From contig NZ_PEBD01000008.1 in assembly GCF_002735905.1 (NCBI RefSeq), forward strand, positions 124,001 to 188,000: a stretch of 64,000 nt of DNA. The letters are read 5' to 3'. The stretch is from Williamsia muralis. Its GTDB lineage: Bacteria > Actinomycetota > Actinomycetes > Mycobacteriales > Mycobacteriaceae. Below the pieces are notes generated by a model. The model did no database searches. It worked only from the letters and a program-made list of their open reading frames with translations, and was not told where the DNA came from. Position numbers and translations under genes: made by a program. Below are positions 17,832 through 25,515 of this stretch, piece by piece. Each line of letters starts with the position of its first letter. The first letter of the stretch is position 1.

Positions 17832-17852
17832 CCGAGGGAATATTGCCCTCGG
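17832..17852. other. Stem-loop between FMN reductase and nat
   Basis: CCGAGGG and CCCTCGG form a perfect 7-base stem with a 7-base AT-rich loop (AATATTG). It sits between divergent genes, so it is more likely a binding site than a terminator. Function unknown. Confidence 0.3.
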
Positions 17853-17893
17853 GAGGCCGCTTTCCAACAGGTTTCAGTGGATCCCCCGCCCCC

Positions 17894-17924
17894 TTGACTT
17901 CACCCGGACTTGAAGTTGGACCAT
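17894..17924 (+). promoter_or_regulatory. MerR-type promoter of nat
   Basis: -35 TTGACT (17894-17899), a 19-base spacer and -10-like GACCAT (17919-17924). The dyad GACTTCA-N8-TGAAGTT (17896-17917) lies in the spacer. The predicted start of transcription falls at about the ATG (17932), so nat may be leaderless. The consensus shared with the SnoaL-like gene promoter is TTGACTTCA-N5-ACTTGAAGT. Confidence 0.55.
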
Positions 17925-17931
17925 TCTTGTC

Positions 17932-18789
17932 ATGAGCACACTTCCGGCACCCACGGTCACGAACTCATCCGGCCTCGACATCGATGCCTATTTCCGTCGC
18001 ATCCATCACCTCGGCCCGTCGACTCCGACAATCGAAACACTGCACGCGCTGGTGGCAGCGCACACCCGGACCATCCCGTTCGAGAACATCGATCCCCTGC
18101 TCGGTGTGCCGGTGGCCGACCTCAGCGCCGCGGCGTTGACCGAGAAGCTGGTGTACCGGGGGCGCGGGGGATACTGCTACGAACACAACGGCCTGATGCG
18201 ATACGTACTGTCGGAGTTGGGCTTTGAGGTTGACGCATTGACCGGTCGCGTGGTGTGGATGCAGGCCGACGACCACTTACCGGCGCGGACTCACCAAGTC
18301 TGCGCAGTCACCATTCCCGGTGTCGCCGGCAGATACCTCGTCGACGTCGGCTTCGGCGGCCAGACGTTGTCATCGCCCATCCGAATGGTCACCGACGAAG
18401 TGCAGTCGACTCGTCACGAGCCCTACCGGATCCGACGCCGCGATCAAGAGTTGGTGCTCGAAGCACTGATCCGCGACGAATGGCAGCCGCTGTACCGGTT
18501 CACCGAGGACCCGCAGCCGCAGATCGATCTGGAGGTCGGGAGCTGGTACGTCTCGACTCATCCAGAGTCGGTCTTCGTGGTCGCATTGAGTGCGGCCAGG
18601 GTCACCGACGACGCGCGGTGGAATCTGCGCGGCCGCAACTTGGCGGTACACGGACGCGATGGCTCGTCGACCCGCACCCGTCTCGGATCGGCCGATGAGG
18701 TCATCGAGGTGCTGCAACGCGACTTCGGTATCAATCTCGACGGCATGAACGGCCTCCGAGACCGAGTCGAGAAAGTTCTGGACACCTAG
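17932..18789 (+). CDS. nat: Arylamine N-acetyltransferase
   Basis: A 285-residue NAT. The catalytic triad is visible: Cys82 in RGRGGYCYEHN, His121 in RTHQVC and Asp138 in YLVDVGFGG. The N-terminal IPFENIDPLLG motif is also family-typical, and the length fits bacterial NATs (about 275-285). The enzyme transfers an acetyl group from acetyl-CoA to arylamines or hydrazines; in mycobacteria and relatives it is linked to sterol-derived CoA metabolism and isoniazid acetylation (family knowledge). No sterol genes are adjacent. The predicted promoter is MerR-type. Confidence 0.95.
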   Translation: MSTLPAPTVTNSSGLDIDAYFRRIHHLGPSTPTIETLHALVAAHTRTIPFENIDPLLGVPVADLSAAALTEKLVYRGRGGYCYEHNGLMRYVLSELGFEVDALTGRVVWMQADDHLPARTHQVCAVTIPGVAGRYLVDVGFGGQTLSSPIRMVTDEVQSTRHEPYRIRRRDQELVLEALIRDEWQPLYRFTEDPQPQIDLEVGSWYVSTHPESVFVVALSAARVTDDARWNLRGRNLAVHGRDGSSTRTRLGSADEVIEVLQRDFGINLDGMNGLRDRVEKVLDT

Positions 18790-19563
18790 TCACAAGTCAA
18801 GTGCCACAGCGGTATCCAGCGCCACTTCGATGCTGCGCATCCAACCGTCCTTGAGTGCCGAGTCCTTCTTGTCATACACACTGACGCCGTCGAGGAGGTT
18901 GCTCGAGCAGGCGCAGATCATCCCCGCACGCAGACCGCGCAGCTTCGCCACCACGAACAGCGCAGAGCTCTCCATCTCCACGTTGAGAATCCCCATCGCG
19001 GTCAGCTGCGCTATCCACTCCGGGCCCTCTGCGTAGAAGGCATCGTCGGTGGCGTTGATACCCGAATAGACGCCGAATTCGCCCCGCTGCTGCCTCATCG
19101 ACTCGGCGGTTCGACGCAGCTCGGCGGCGATCCCGATGTCGGGCACCGCCGGAAACCCCGGGTGCACGTATGCGGCGGTGGTTCCGTCGTTACGGAGCGA
19201 ACCTTCGCTGACGAGAAGGTCGCCCGGCTCGATACCCGGCTGCAGTGCGGCCGAGCTGCCCACGCGGATCATGGATGTGACGCCCACGCGGGCGAGTTCT
19301 TCCACCGCGATCGCCGTGGAAGGACAACCCATTCCGGTGGAGGTCGCGGTGATCATCTTCCCGCGATACATGCCTGTCATGGTCCGATGTTCGCGGTTGT
19401 GTGCGACCTCGGTGACGTCGGTGAGGAACTCCGCCACAAACGGCACCCGAAATGGATCCCCCGGCAGCAGCGCCACGCTTCCGACCTCGCCGGGCGCTAT
19501 CCCGATGTGGTACTGCCGGGCACCACGCCCCGCGGCAGTCTTGTCGACGATCTGCTCTGACAC
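18790..19563 (-). CDS. Nucleoside phosphorylase (uridine phosphorylase-like)
   Basis: A 257-residue PNP_UDP_1 family enzyme, GTG start at 19563. It has LLPGDPFRVPFVAEFL (phosphate-binding GDP motif), the TSTGMGCPSTAIAVEEL motif, IRVGSSAALQPGIEPGDLLV and NVEMESSALFVVAKLRGLRAGMI with the ribose-binding MExE-type signature. The pattern is that of NP-I hexameric phosphorylases, which cleave nucleosides to base and ribose 1-phosphate; uridine is the likely substrate but purines are not excluded. Its stop directly abuts the nat stop (convergent). Confidence 0.9.
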   Translation of the reverse strand: MSEQIVDKTAAGRGARQYHIGIAPGEVGSVALLPGDPFRVPFVAEFLTDVTEVAHNREHRTMTGMYRGKMITATSTGMGCPSTAIAVEELARVGVTSMIRVGSSAALQPGIEPGDLLVSEGSLRNDGTTAAYVHPGFPAVPDIGIAAELRRTAESMRQQRGEFGVYSGINATDDAFYAEGPEWIAQLTAMGILNVEMESSALFVVAKLRGLRAGMICACSSNLLDGVSVYDKKDSALKDGWMRSIEVALDTAVALDL

Positions 19564-19583
19564 GATTTTCCATCCCGTCCTCA

Positions 19584-19599
19584 GGAGCGTTCACGCTCC
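19584..19599. promoter_or_regulatory. Palindrome upstream of the nucleoside phosphorylase
   Basis: GGAGCGT-TC-ACGCTCC, a perfect 7-base inverted repeat 20 bases upstream of the GTG start at 19563 (minus-strand gene). Candidate operator; regulator unknown. Confidence 0.35.
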
Positions 19600-19706
19600 C
19601 ACAGGGCACGGGGCCTCGCCACTCGAAGCGGGTCTCGACAGTTCGATCCGCAGCTGAAACCACTAGCGATCGCGAAACCCGAAACAAAGGGCGCTAGCGT
19701 AAGGGG

Positions 19707-20996
19707 ATGCCCGCTCCCGAAACGCTCGCCGGCCGCTATGAACTGCGCGGTTTGCTCGGCCACGGCGGCATGGGTGACGTGTACGACGGGTGGGATCTGC
19801 GACTCGGACGCCCGGTGGCGGTGAAAGTGCTGCGCTCGGATCTGGCAGCAGCAGCCGATATCCGGCTGCGATTCGAGAGCGAAGCCCGTACCGCTGCCAC
19901 CATCAACCACCCGAATGTGGTGGCCGTGTACGACAGCGGCGAGGACGGTGGGCGCCCGTTCATTGTCATGGAGCGGCTACCGGGACGAACCCTGGCCGAC
20001 GAGATCGCGGAGGCTCCCGTGAGCCCGGACCGAGTCCGGATGGTGCTCGCCGACGTCCTGTCCGCCCTCGGTGCCGCGCACGCAGCCGGAGTCCTGCACC
20101 GCGACATCAAGCCGGGAAACGTGCTGTTCAGTACGGCGGGCGCCGTGAAGGTCACCGACTTCGGCATCGCAAAAACGGCGGAGTCCAACCAGACCGCAAC
20201 CGGTGAAGTGCTGGGAACAGTGGCCTATCTGAGTCCGGATCGGATCGAGGGCAAAGCGGCCGGTGTCACCGACGATCTGTACGCGGTCGGCGTCATGGGA
20301 TACGAGATGGTCGCCGGGTTCCGTCCGTTCGCCGGCGACAACATCTTGTCGGTGGCGCGGGCCATTTTGCAGCACGACGCGACTCCGCTTCGCGCGCTGT
20401 CGCCCTCTGCCGATCCGATGCTCGTCGGAACAATCGAACGTGCGATGGCGCCGGACCCTGTTGCGCGTTTCCCCGATGCCGAGAGCATGCGGCGAGCACT
20501 GCTGGTTCAACCGATGCATCCCCCCGCTGCGCCACTGATGCCCGCGGCCGTTCCGCCTGCGACCCGGGCATTCACCTCGCCCATCCCGCCATCTGCTGCC
20601 TATGCGGCACAAGCGGTACCAGCACCCACGTCGCGGTCTCGGCGTAGGCCGCTGGTGGCAGCAGCCATGGTCGTTGCCGCGGTTGTCGCGGTGGTGGCCG
20701 GCATTCTGGCGGTGTCACTCGGGTCCGATTCCTCCGATGCCCCGGCGACCACACCGAGCACCAGCGCCTCCACCTCGAGCGTCCCGCAACTCGCACCGGC
20801 GCCAGTGACCACGGCGACAGTGCCCCCCACCACCACGAGCACGCCTGCGCCCATCGCGCCGCCTCCCCCCGTTGCCCCGGCGCCCGCAACCAACGGCGAC
20901 GAGAAGCAGAAAGAGAAGGAGAAGGGCAACGGCAACGGGAACGGGAACGGCAACGGCAACGGCAACGGCAACGGCGAGAAGAAGAACGACAACTGA
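19707..20996 (+). CDS. Transmembrane serine/threonine protein kinase, PknB-like
   Basis: A 429-residue protein. The kinase domain covers about residues 10-265: G-loop LLGHGGMGDVY, Lys40 in VAVK, HRDIKPGN with Asp133 and Lys135, and DFG at 151-153; the usual APE is replaced by SPD. One membrane helix (about 315-338) follows a Pro/Ala-rich juxtamembrane stretch. The extracellular tail of about 90 residues is Thr/Pro-rich, then Lys/Glu-rich, ending in eight Gly-Asn repeats; there is no PASTA or other folded sensor domain. It phosphorylates protein Ser/Thr residues; its targets and signal are unknown. Confidence 0.93.
   Translation: MPAPETLAGRYELRGLLGHGGMGDVYDGWDLRLGRPVAVKVLRSDLAAAADIRLRFESEARTAATINHPNVVAVYDSGEDGGRPFIVMERLPGRTLADEIAEAPVSPDRVRMVLADVLSALGAAHAAGVLHRDIKPGNVLFSTAGAVKVTDFGIAKTAESNQTATGEVLGTVAYLSPDRIEGKAAGVTDDLYAVGVMGYEMVAGFRPFAGDNILSVARAILQHDATPLRALSPSADPMLVGTIERAMAPDPVARFPDAESMRRALLVQPMHPPAAPLMPAAVPPATRAFTSPIPPSAAYAAQAVPAPTSRSRRRPLVAAAMVVAAVVAVVAGILAVSLGSDSSDAPATTPSTSASTSSVPQLAPAPVTTATVPPTTTSTPAPIAPPPPVAPAPATNGDEKQKEKEKGNGNGNGNGNGNGNGNGEKKNDN
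20925..20975 (+). repeat. Hexanucleotide repeat GGN-AAC encoding Gly-Asn
   Basis: Eight consecutive GGCAAC/GGGAAC units (20925-20972) plus a final GGC encode (Gly-Asn)8-Gly at the extracellular end of the kinase. In-frame slippage would lengthen or shorten the tail without breaking the gene. Confidence 0.85.
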
Positions 20997-21086
20997 GCGC
21001 GCAGTGCGCAGCCAGGCCACTGCGCTCATCCGCCGGAGCCGGCTCATTCGCGGTATAACCCAACTACCCGATGGAGAGAGGCCGCC

Positions 21087-21440
21087 ATGTCGCTGGAAGT
21101 GCTCGGTATCAGTTTCGACGCGCAGAACGCCGCGGCTCTTGCCGGATTCTGGTCGCGCGTGCTCGCCCGCGATCTGGGAGAAGACGCCACGGAGGAGTTC
21201 GCTTCGATCGCGCCGAGCAAGGGCGACGGGGGACCGCTGCTGATGTTTCGCAGGGTTCCCGAAGGCAAGACGGTCAAGAACCGGGTGCACTTCGACCTGA
21301 AGGCGGACGATGTGCAGGCTGAGACCCGTCGCCTGATCGCCCTGGGTGCGCGTGAACTGCGCTCATTCGGGGAGAACAACAACCAGTGGGTCAGCTTCGC
21401 CGACCCCGAGGGCAACGAGTTCGACCTCGTTCCTGCCTAG
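21087..21440 (+). CDS. VOC-superfamily (glyoxalase/bleomycin resistance-like) protein
   Basis: A 117-residue protein from ATG 21087 with GAGAG-like ribosome-binding site. VLGISFDAQNAAALAGFWSRVLAR, then LLMFRRVPEGKTVKNRVHFDLKADDVQAETRRLIALGA and WVSFADPEGNEFDLV follow the paired beta-alpha-beta-beta-beta VOC layout. The His of VHFDL and Glu of NEFDLV are candidate metal ligands. Members include dioxygenases, isomerases and drug-binding proteins; the role here is unknown. Confidence 0.85.
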   Translation: MSLEVLGISFDAQNAAALAGFWSRVLARDLGEDATEEFASIAPSKGDGGPLLMFRRVPEGKTVKNRVHFDLKADDVQAETRRLIALGARELRSFGENNNQWVSFADPEGNEFDLVPA

Positions 21441-21502
21441 TTCCAGGGACGCATTCTTCCCGGAATACCCAAGCCCTCGAGTCACACCCGGGCCGTCGTC
21501 GG

Positions 21503-21700
21503 TCAGTGTGAGCAGGTGTCTCTCGTCGCGAACCTGTCACCGATCTCGACTTCCCAGAACTCGCGCTGCCGAACCCTGGCCACCGACTCCTCGGACGGGG
21601 TCTTGTTGTGAGCCAACGCGCTGGCCGCGTTCACCCCTGCCGCGAATTCTTTGACAGCTCGCCAAAATCGTTGCATCACAGTCACGTTCTGTTTGTCCAT
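21503..21700 (-). CDS. Small conserved-looking hypothetical protein
   Basis: A 65-residue frame from ATG 21700 (MDKQNVTVMQRFW); ATG 21676 is an alternative start and the frame remains open to 21742. It is soluble and mixed-charge (RAVKEFAAGVNAASALAHNKTPSEESVARVRQREFWEV), codon-usage like a real gene, and convergent with the VOC gene. Function not recognised. Confidence 0.5.
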   Translation of the reverse strand: MDKQNVTVMQRFWRAVKEFAAGVNAASALAHNKTPSEESVARVRQREFWEVEIGDRFATRDTCSH

Positions 21701-21770
21701 GTACCAAGGGTGGCGACTATGACCGGCAACCAGAAGTGGCACTGATGCCGATCTTCGTTAAGATAGTGAC

Positions 21771-22769
21771 ATGTCTTCCCAGCGATCCCGTCCGGGGTCA
21801 GCACGCACCGTGGCCATCCTCGCCTACGACGGGATGACCGCTTTCGAAATGGGCATCGCCGCCGAAATATTCGGTCTTGCCGAGCTGTCCGAAGCATTCT
21901 GGCCGGGCATGGTGCGTCCCTGGTACTCGGTGCAACTATGCACGGAGACAGCCGATCCGGTGAGAGTTGTCGGCGGGGCAACCTTGAAGGCAGCATTCGG
22001 ACTCGATGAACTCGCGGCAGCACACACGGTGATCATCCCCAGCATCCGCGACATACACGCTCCCATCTCCCCCGATGTCGTCTCCGCAGTCCAGAAAGCC
22101 GCGGGGCGTGGCGCACGCCTGGTCTCCATTTGTTCTGGCGCCTTCGTGCTGGCCGCAGCCGGGGTGTTGGACGGGCGACGAGCAACCACCCACTGGCGTT
22201 ACGCAGATCAGCTCCAGCAGCGCCATCCAGACATCGAGGTGGACCGCCTACCGCTCTACATCGACGAGGGCGATGTGCTCACCAGTGCCGGTTGCTCGGC
22301 CGGGCTCGATCTGTGCCTGCACATCGTGCGCAACGACCACGGCCCCTCCGTCGCGAACGAGGTGGCGCGAAGCCTCGTGATCGCGCCGCATCGTTCAGGC
22401 GGTCAGGCCCAGTTCATCGAGAACCCCCTTCCCGCTGTCGAGGAGGACACCGCCATCACCGACAGCATGGCCTGGGCGCTCGCACACATCGACCGTCCGC
22501 TGAGCCTGGACGACCTTGCCGCCCAGTCGAGGATGTCGAGGCGCAGCTATCTGCGCCAGTTCACCAAGACCACCGGCACCACACCGATCAAGTGGCTGAT
22601 CGCCCGCCGGATCGATGTGAGTCTGGAACTGCTGGAGACATCATCCGAACCGGTGGAACGCGTTTCGGCGCTGGTCGGATTCGCATCTGTTGTGACATTT
22701 CGACATCACTTCACCCGGTTGATGAACACCACGCCAAGCCAATATCGGGCGACCTTCCGAGCCGGGTGA
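21771..22769 (+). CDS. GlxA-family transcriptional regulator (DJ-1/PfpI + AraC HTH)
   Basis: A 332-residue protein. Residues about 12-185 form a DJ-1/PfpI (class I glutamine amidotransferase-like) domain: VAILAYDGMTAFEMGIAAEIFG, then RLVSICSGAFVLAAAGVLDGRRATTHW with Cys121 at the nucleophile elbow. The C-terminal 100 residues are an AraC-type double helix-turn-helix (LSLDDLAAQSRMSRRSYLRQFTKTTGTTPIKWL and ALVGFASVVTFRHHFTRLMNTTPSQYR). It is likely a ligand-responsive regulator; neighbours give no obvious target. Confidence 0.9.
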   Translation: MSSQRSRPGSARTVAILAYDGMTAFEMGIAAEIFGLAELSEAFWPGMVRPWYSVQLCTETADPVRVVGGATLKAAFGLDELAAAHTVIIPSIRDIHAPISPDVVSAVQKAAGRGARLVSICSGAFVLAAAGVLDGRRATTHWRYADQLQQRHPDIEVDRLPLYIDEGDVLTSAGCSAGLDLCLHIVRNDHGPSVANEVARSLVIAPHRSGGQAQFIENPLPAVEEDTAITDSMAWALAHIDRPLSLDDLAAQSRMSRRSYLRQFTKTTGTTPIKWLIARRIDVSLELLETSSEPVERVSALVGFASVVTFRHHFTRLMNTTPSQYRATFRAG

Positions 22770-22806
22770 TCACCGCACCCACCCTTGTGTCAATAGACTC
22801 CTCACT

Positions 22807-23919
22807 TCAGCGCAACGTGTTGGTATCCATGGTGCGCGCCGCGGCGTGCTCGACAACCGCCAAAGCGCCGCACCGCTCGAAGACCTCGCGTTGCTGCATC
22901 GCGCCGTTCCCATGGCGGAACAGACTGTGCAGCGAATCCTCTACTGCCGCACGCTCCCCCAGGCAGTCGAGCGCGGGACCGATGTGAGCGAGCATCCTGT
23001 CCACGGCGACGCGCGTCGGAACCATGCTCCCCGAGAGCAGGTCCGGACAGTTACCGGTCAGGCCGTCGCGTGCTGCCCTCCATTTCGCCAGGCGAACGTC
23101 GTCCGAACTGACCGCCCTCGCGGCGGCGGTGGGGCCATCAGCAAGGGCCGTCATCACCAGCGCGCGCACCACGGTGGCATAGAGCACCGTCTCGTCCACT
23201 GTCGCGGGAACATCACTGACGCGAACCTCGATGGTCGGAAAGTTCTTGGAGGGACGCATATCCCAATAAATCATGCCTTCGTCCAGCGCGGCGCCCACCT
23301 CGAGGAGTCGTGCGATGGCAGCGGCGTAGTCTTCCTCTGATTCGAAATGAGGGGGAGCACCTGCACTCGGCCATCTCGACCAGAGCATGGTCCGCCAGCT
23401 GCAGTACCCGCTGTCGGATGCTCGGTGAATGGCCGAATTGGCGGTCAAAGCAACAAGAATGGGCAGCCACGGCCGCAGCGAGTTGCTCACCTCGATCGCA
23501 CGTGCGCGGTCGGGCACCGCTACATGCACGTGGCATCCGCACACGCCCTGTTCAGCTGCAATCAGGCCGAAATTCCGTGCGATGCGCTGATAGCGGTCAG
23601 TTTTGGACACCGGCTGGCGGTCTCCGACGATCGGCGGCACGCCCACCGCGAGCACTCGGCCGCCCACCTCCTGAGCCGCGGCACCGGCTTTGCTCCGACT
23701 CTCTGTGAGGTGCCCCCTGAGGTCGGCCACGGAGTCGAGTACCGGAGTGGCGGTCTCGATCTGGCACGGCGTCAATTCGAGATCCAGCTCGAGCCCCAGG
23801 GTTTTTGCGACGTGGGCAACCGCAGCGCTTTCCATGAACGGTTCACCCGTCGACTCATCGACGAGCAGCAACTCCTCCTCGACGCCGAACGTCGGGACAT
23901 CCAACCCTGTACTGGCCAC
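22807..23919 (-). CDS. YbdK-type carboxylate-amine ligase (glutamate-cysteine ligase family 2)
   Basis: A 370-residue protein. GTG 23919 is chosen because AGGAGG lies six bases before it; the frame is open to 23970. It begins TFGVEEELLLVD, the GCS2 signature, and continues with CQIETATPVL, GCHVHVAVPDRARAIEVSNSLRPWLP and IEVRVSDVPATVDE. Family members ligate glutamate to cysteine or another amine using ATP; YbdK-type enzymes are weak gamma-glutamylcysteine ligases. In mycothiol-making actinobacteria the physiological substrate is unclear. Convergent with the GlxA-type gene. Confidence 0.88.
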   Translation of the reverse strand: MASTGLDVPTFGVEEELLLVDESTGEPFMESAAVAHVAKTLGLELDLELTPCQIETATPVLDSVADLRGHLTESRSKAGAAAQEVGGRVLAVGVPPIVGDRQPVSKTDRYQRIARNFGLIAAEQGVCGCHVHVAVPDRARAIEVSNSLRPWLPILVALTANSAIHRASDSGYCSWRTMLWSRWPSAGAPPHFESEEDYAAAIARLLEVGAALDEGMIYWDMRPSKNFPTIEVRVSDVPATVDETVLYATVVRALVMTALADGPTAAARAVSSDDVRLAKWRAARDGLTGNCPDLLSGSMVPTRVAVDRMLAHIGPALDCLGERAAVEDSLHSLFRHGNGAMQQREVFERCGALAVVEHAAARTMDTNTLR

Positions 23920-24096
23920 CGCACACCTCCTCAGGCCCCCAACGACCCCGACCGACCCCATCCGTGACACTCACCGGCACGTCAGTGAGAGGTACCTCCG
24001 CATCGATCGCGGCAAACGGCCGGTAGGGGTGGGTTTCGGGCGCGGCCGCGCCGGGTATCCGTCAGCCGAAGGACTGATGTCAACCTGGAGGACGAC

Positions 24097-24390
24097 ATGG
24101 ATCAGCGTACGAAGGACGAAACCCGCAACAAACTGTCTTTGCCAGTCGGCTGGTCGGGATTTGTGGCCGTCGCCGGTGGTGCCGCCTGTGTCGCGATGGC
24201 GATCTTGACCCTCGCCGGCGGGCACGTGATCGCTGCCGTCGTCCTTGCTGTGGGCGCAGTCCTGTTGTTCGGGTGGGGCTATGTCGCCTTCCGCGCAACC
24301 GACAGTCTCAAAGACAATCACGTGTCCGAGCTCAAGGCACGCCGCGACCGGGTGCGCTATCGCGCAAAGTACCCGCGAAAGAACCGTTGA
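24097..24390 (+). CDS. Small membrane protein with two predicted helices
   Basis: A 97-residue protein with a charged N-terminus, two hydrophobic helices (about 19-40 and 44-65: WSGFVAVAGGAACVAMAILTLA and VIAAVVLAVGAVLLFGWGYVAF) and a basic, Arg/Lys-rich cytoplasmic tail. No family named. The following gene starts 26 bases downstream and is also a small membrane protein, so the two probably form an operon. Confidence 0.7.
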   Translation: MDQRTKDETRNKLSLPVGWSGFVAVAGGAACVAMAILTLAGGHVIAAVVLAVGAVLLFGWGYVAFRATDSLKDNHVSELKARRDRVRYRAKYPRKNR

Positions 24391-24415
24391 CCACTACGCG
24401 ACCCGAGGCTTGTCG

Positions 24416-24718
24416 ATGACCGATGACGTCGAAAAGCGCTGGAATGACCGAACGGCCTACCGCGCTGCCGTCTTCTACGACCTTGCGGTGATCGCTGCGG
24501 CGTTCGGATGGCTGATCATCTACCTGGTGGCCGATCCGGCCAGTTCGGTGTGGGCGATCGGAGTTCCGGCCATCTTGCTACTGGGCGGTTTGGGCGCGTT
24601 CGTCCAGACCTACCGCGTCTGGAAGCGGGGAGGCGGATGGCCCGTGTGGCAAGGAGCTGGATGGTTCTTGTTCGTTCTGATGCTGCTGACCCTGAGCTTG
24701 CCCGTCACCGCCGATTGA
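24416..24718 (+). CDS. Small membrane protein with three predicted helices
   Basis: A 100-residue protein from ATG 24416 (MTDDVEKRWNDR). Three hydrophobic stretches are visible: VIAAAFGWLIIYLVADPA, VWAIGVPAILLLGGLGAFV and WFLFVLMLLTLSLPV. A conserved-looking TYRVWKRGGGWPVW loop lies between helices two and three. No function recognised. It is followed by a strong hairpin terminator. Confidence 0.72.
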   Translation: MTDDVEKRWNDRTAYRAAVFYDLAVIAAAFGWLIIYLVADPASSVWAIGVPAILLLGGLGAFVQTYRVWKRGGGWPVWQGAGWFLFVLMLLTLSLPVTAD

Positions 24719-24739
24719 TATTCGCTCCGTTGAGTTCTC

Positions 24740-24779
24740 ACACCTGTGCCCCCGGCCAAACGGTCGGGGGCACAAGTGT
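24740..24779. terminator. Strong bidirectional stem-loop terminator
   Basis: An 18-base stem (16 Watson-Crick plus two G-U pairs in the + strand RNA) with an AAAC loop: left arm centred on TGTGCCCCCG, right arm on CGGGGGCACA. It ends in GTTT. It lies between the convergent membrane-protein operon and hsp20, so it can serve both. Confidence 0.75.
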
Positions 24780-24919
24780 TTGCGTTATCTCGAGGTTGTC
24801 ATGACATTCGCCCACCAGTCGTTCAACGGACTGGGCTCGGGCCAGATCACGGTTTCATCCAACTCCACAGCATCACCCCTCTTTCGCGGTTGACCAATTG
24901 CGATGTCAGTCAGTGGTTC

Positions 24920-25363
24920 TCAGGACGAACTCGTCTCGATCGACTTCTGCGAATCCGTATGGTTGATCGAGATGCGGCGAGGCTTGGCCTTCTCGGCAAC
25001 CGGGATGGTCACCGACAACACACCGTTCTCATAGCTCGCCGTGATGCCCGCCGCGTCGATTCCGTCGCCCAGCGTCAGCTGGCGCCGATACGTTCCGTAG
25101 AACCGCTCACTCGACATCCACTGGACGGAGTCTTCCGACCGGGCCGTCCGATGGGCGGTGAGGGTCAGCGTGCCATTGTCCACGCTTACGTCCACCGAGC
25201 CCGGGTCCACGCCCGGCAGGTCGGCGGTGAGAACGTAATGGTCCTCGACCTTGTAGAGGTCCATCGGCATGAACCTCGGCGTTCGAGATGACCCCACCGC
25301 CTGGCCGGTCAACAGTCCCCGCGCCAACGTGTCCACATCACTGAAAGGATCAAACCGAAGCAC
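24920..25363 (-). CDS. Small heat-shock protein, Hsp20/alpha-crystallin family
   Basis: A 147-residue chaperone. GTG 25363 (MLRFDPFSDV) is chosen because AGGAGG precedes it by nine bases and the actinobacterial family begins this way. The alpha-crystallin domain spans about 33-128 (MDLYKVEDHYVLTADLPGVDPGSVDVSV to YENGVLSVTIPVAEK), and the C-terminal ISI (131-133) is the IxI motif that docks neighbouring dimers. It holds unfolded proteins during heat or oxidative stress. A CIRCE element upstream indicates HrcA control. Confidence 0.93.
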   Translation of the reverse strand: MLRFDPFSDVDTLARGLLTGQAVGSSRTPRFMPMDLYKVEDHYVLTADLPGVDPGSVDVSVDNGTLTLTAHRTARSEDSVQWMSSERFYGTYRRQLTLGDGIDAAGITASYENGVLSVTIPVAEKAKPRRISINHTDSQKSIETSSS

Positions 25364-25434
25364 AGCAACCCACCTCCTGCTCGACACTTCGGCCCGCCAC
25401 CCTGGCGGGCAGCCAATCACTGTGCACTACATTT

Positions 25435-25461
25435 TTAGCACTCATCAGCGGTGAGTGCCAA
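25435..25461. promoter_or_regulatory. CIRCE operator (HrcA site) upstream of hsp20
   Basis: TTAGCACTC-N9-GAGTGCCAA, matching the CIRCE consensus TTAGCACTC-N9-GAGTGCTAA at 17 of 18 arm positions. On the minus strand TTGGCA and TAAAAAT (18 bases apart) could be the promoter, with the operator overlapping it, 72 bases before the start codon. Confidence 0.88.
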
Positions 25462-25515
25462 GTACTTTTTTCGACGAGTTGTGCACTCGCACACCACCTC
25501 CCGGTTCGACGACGG

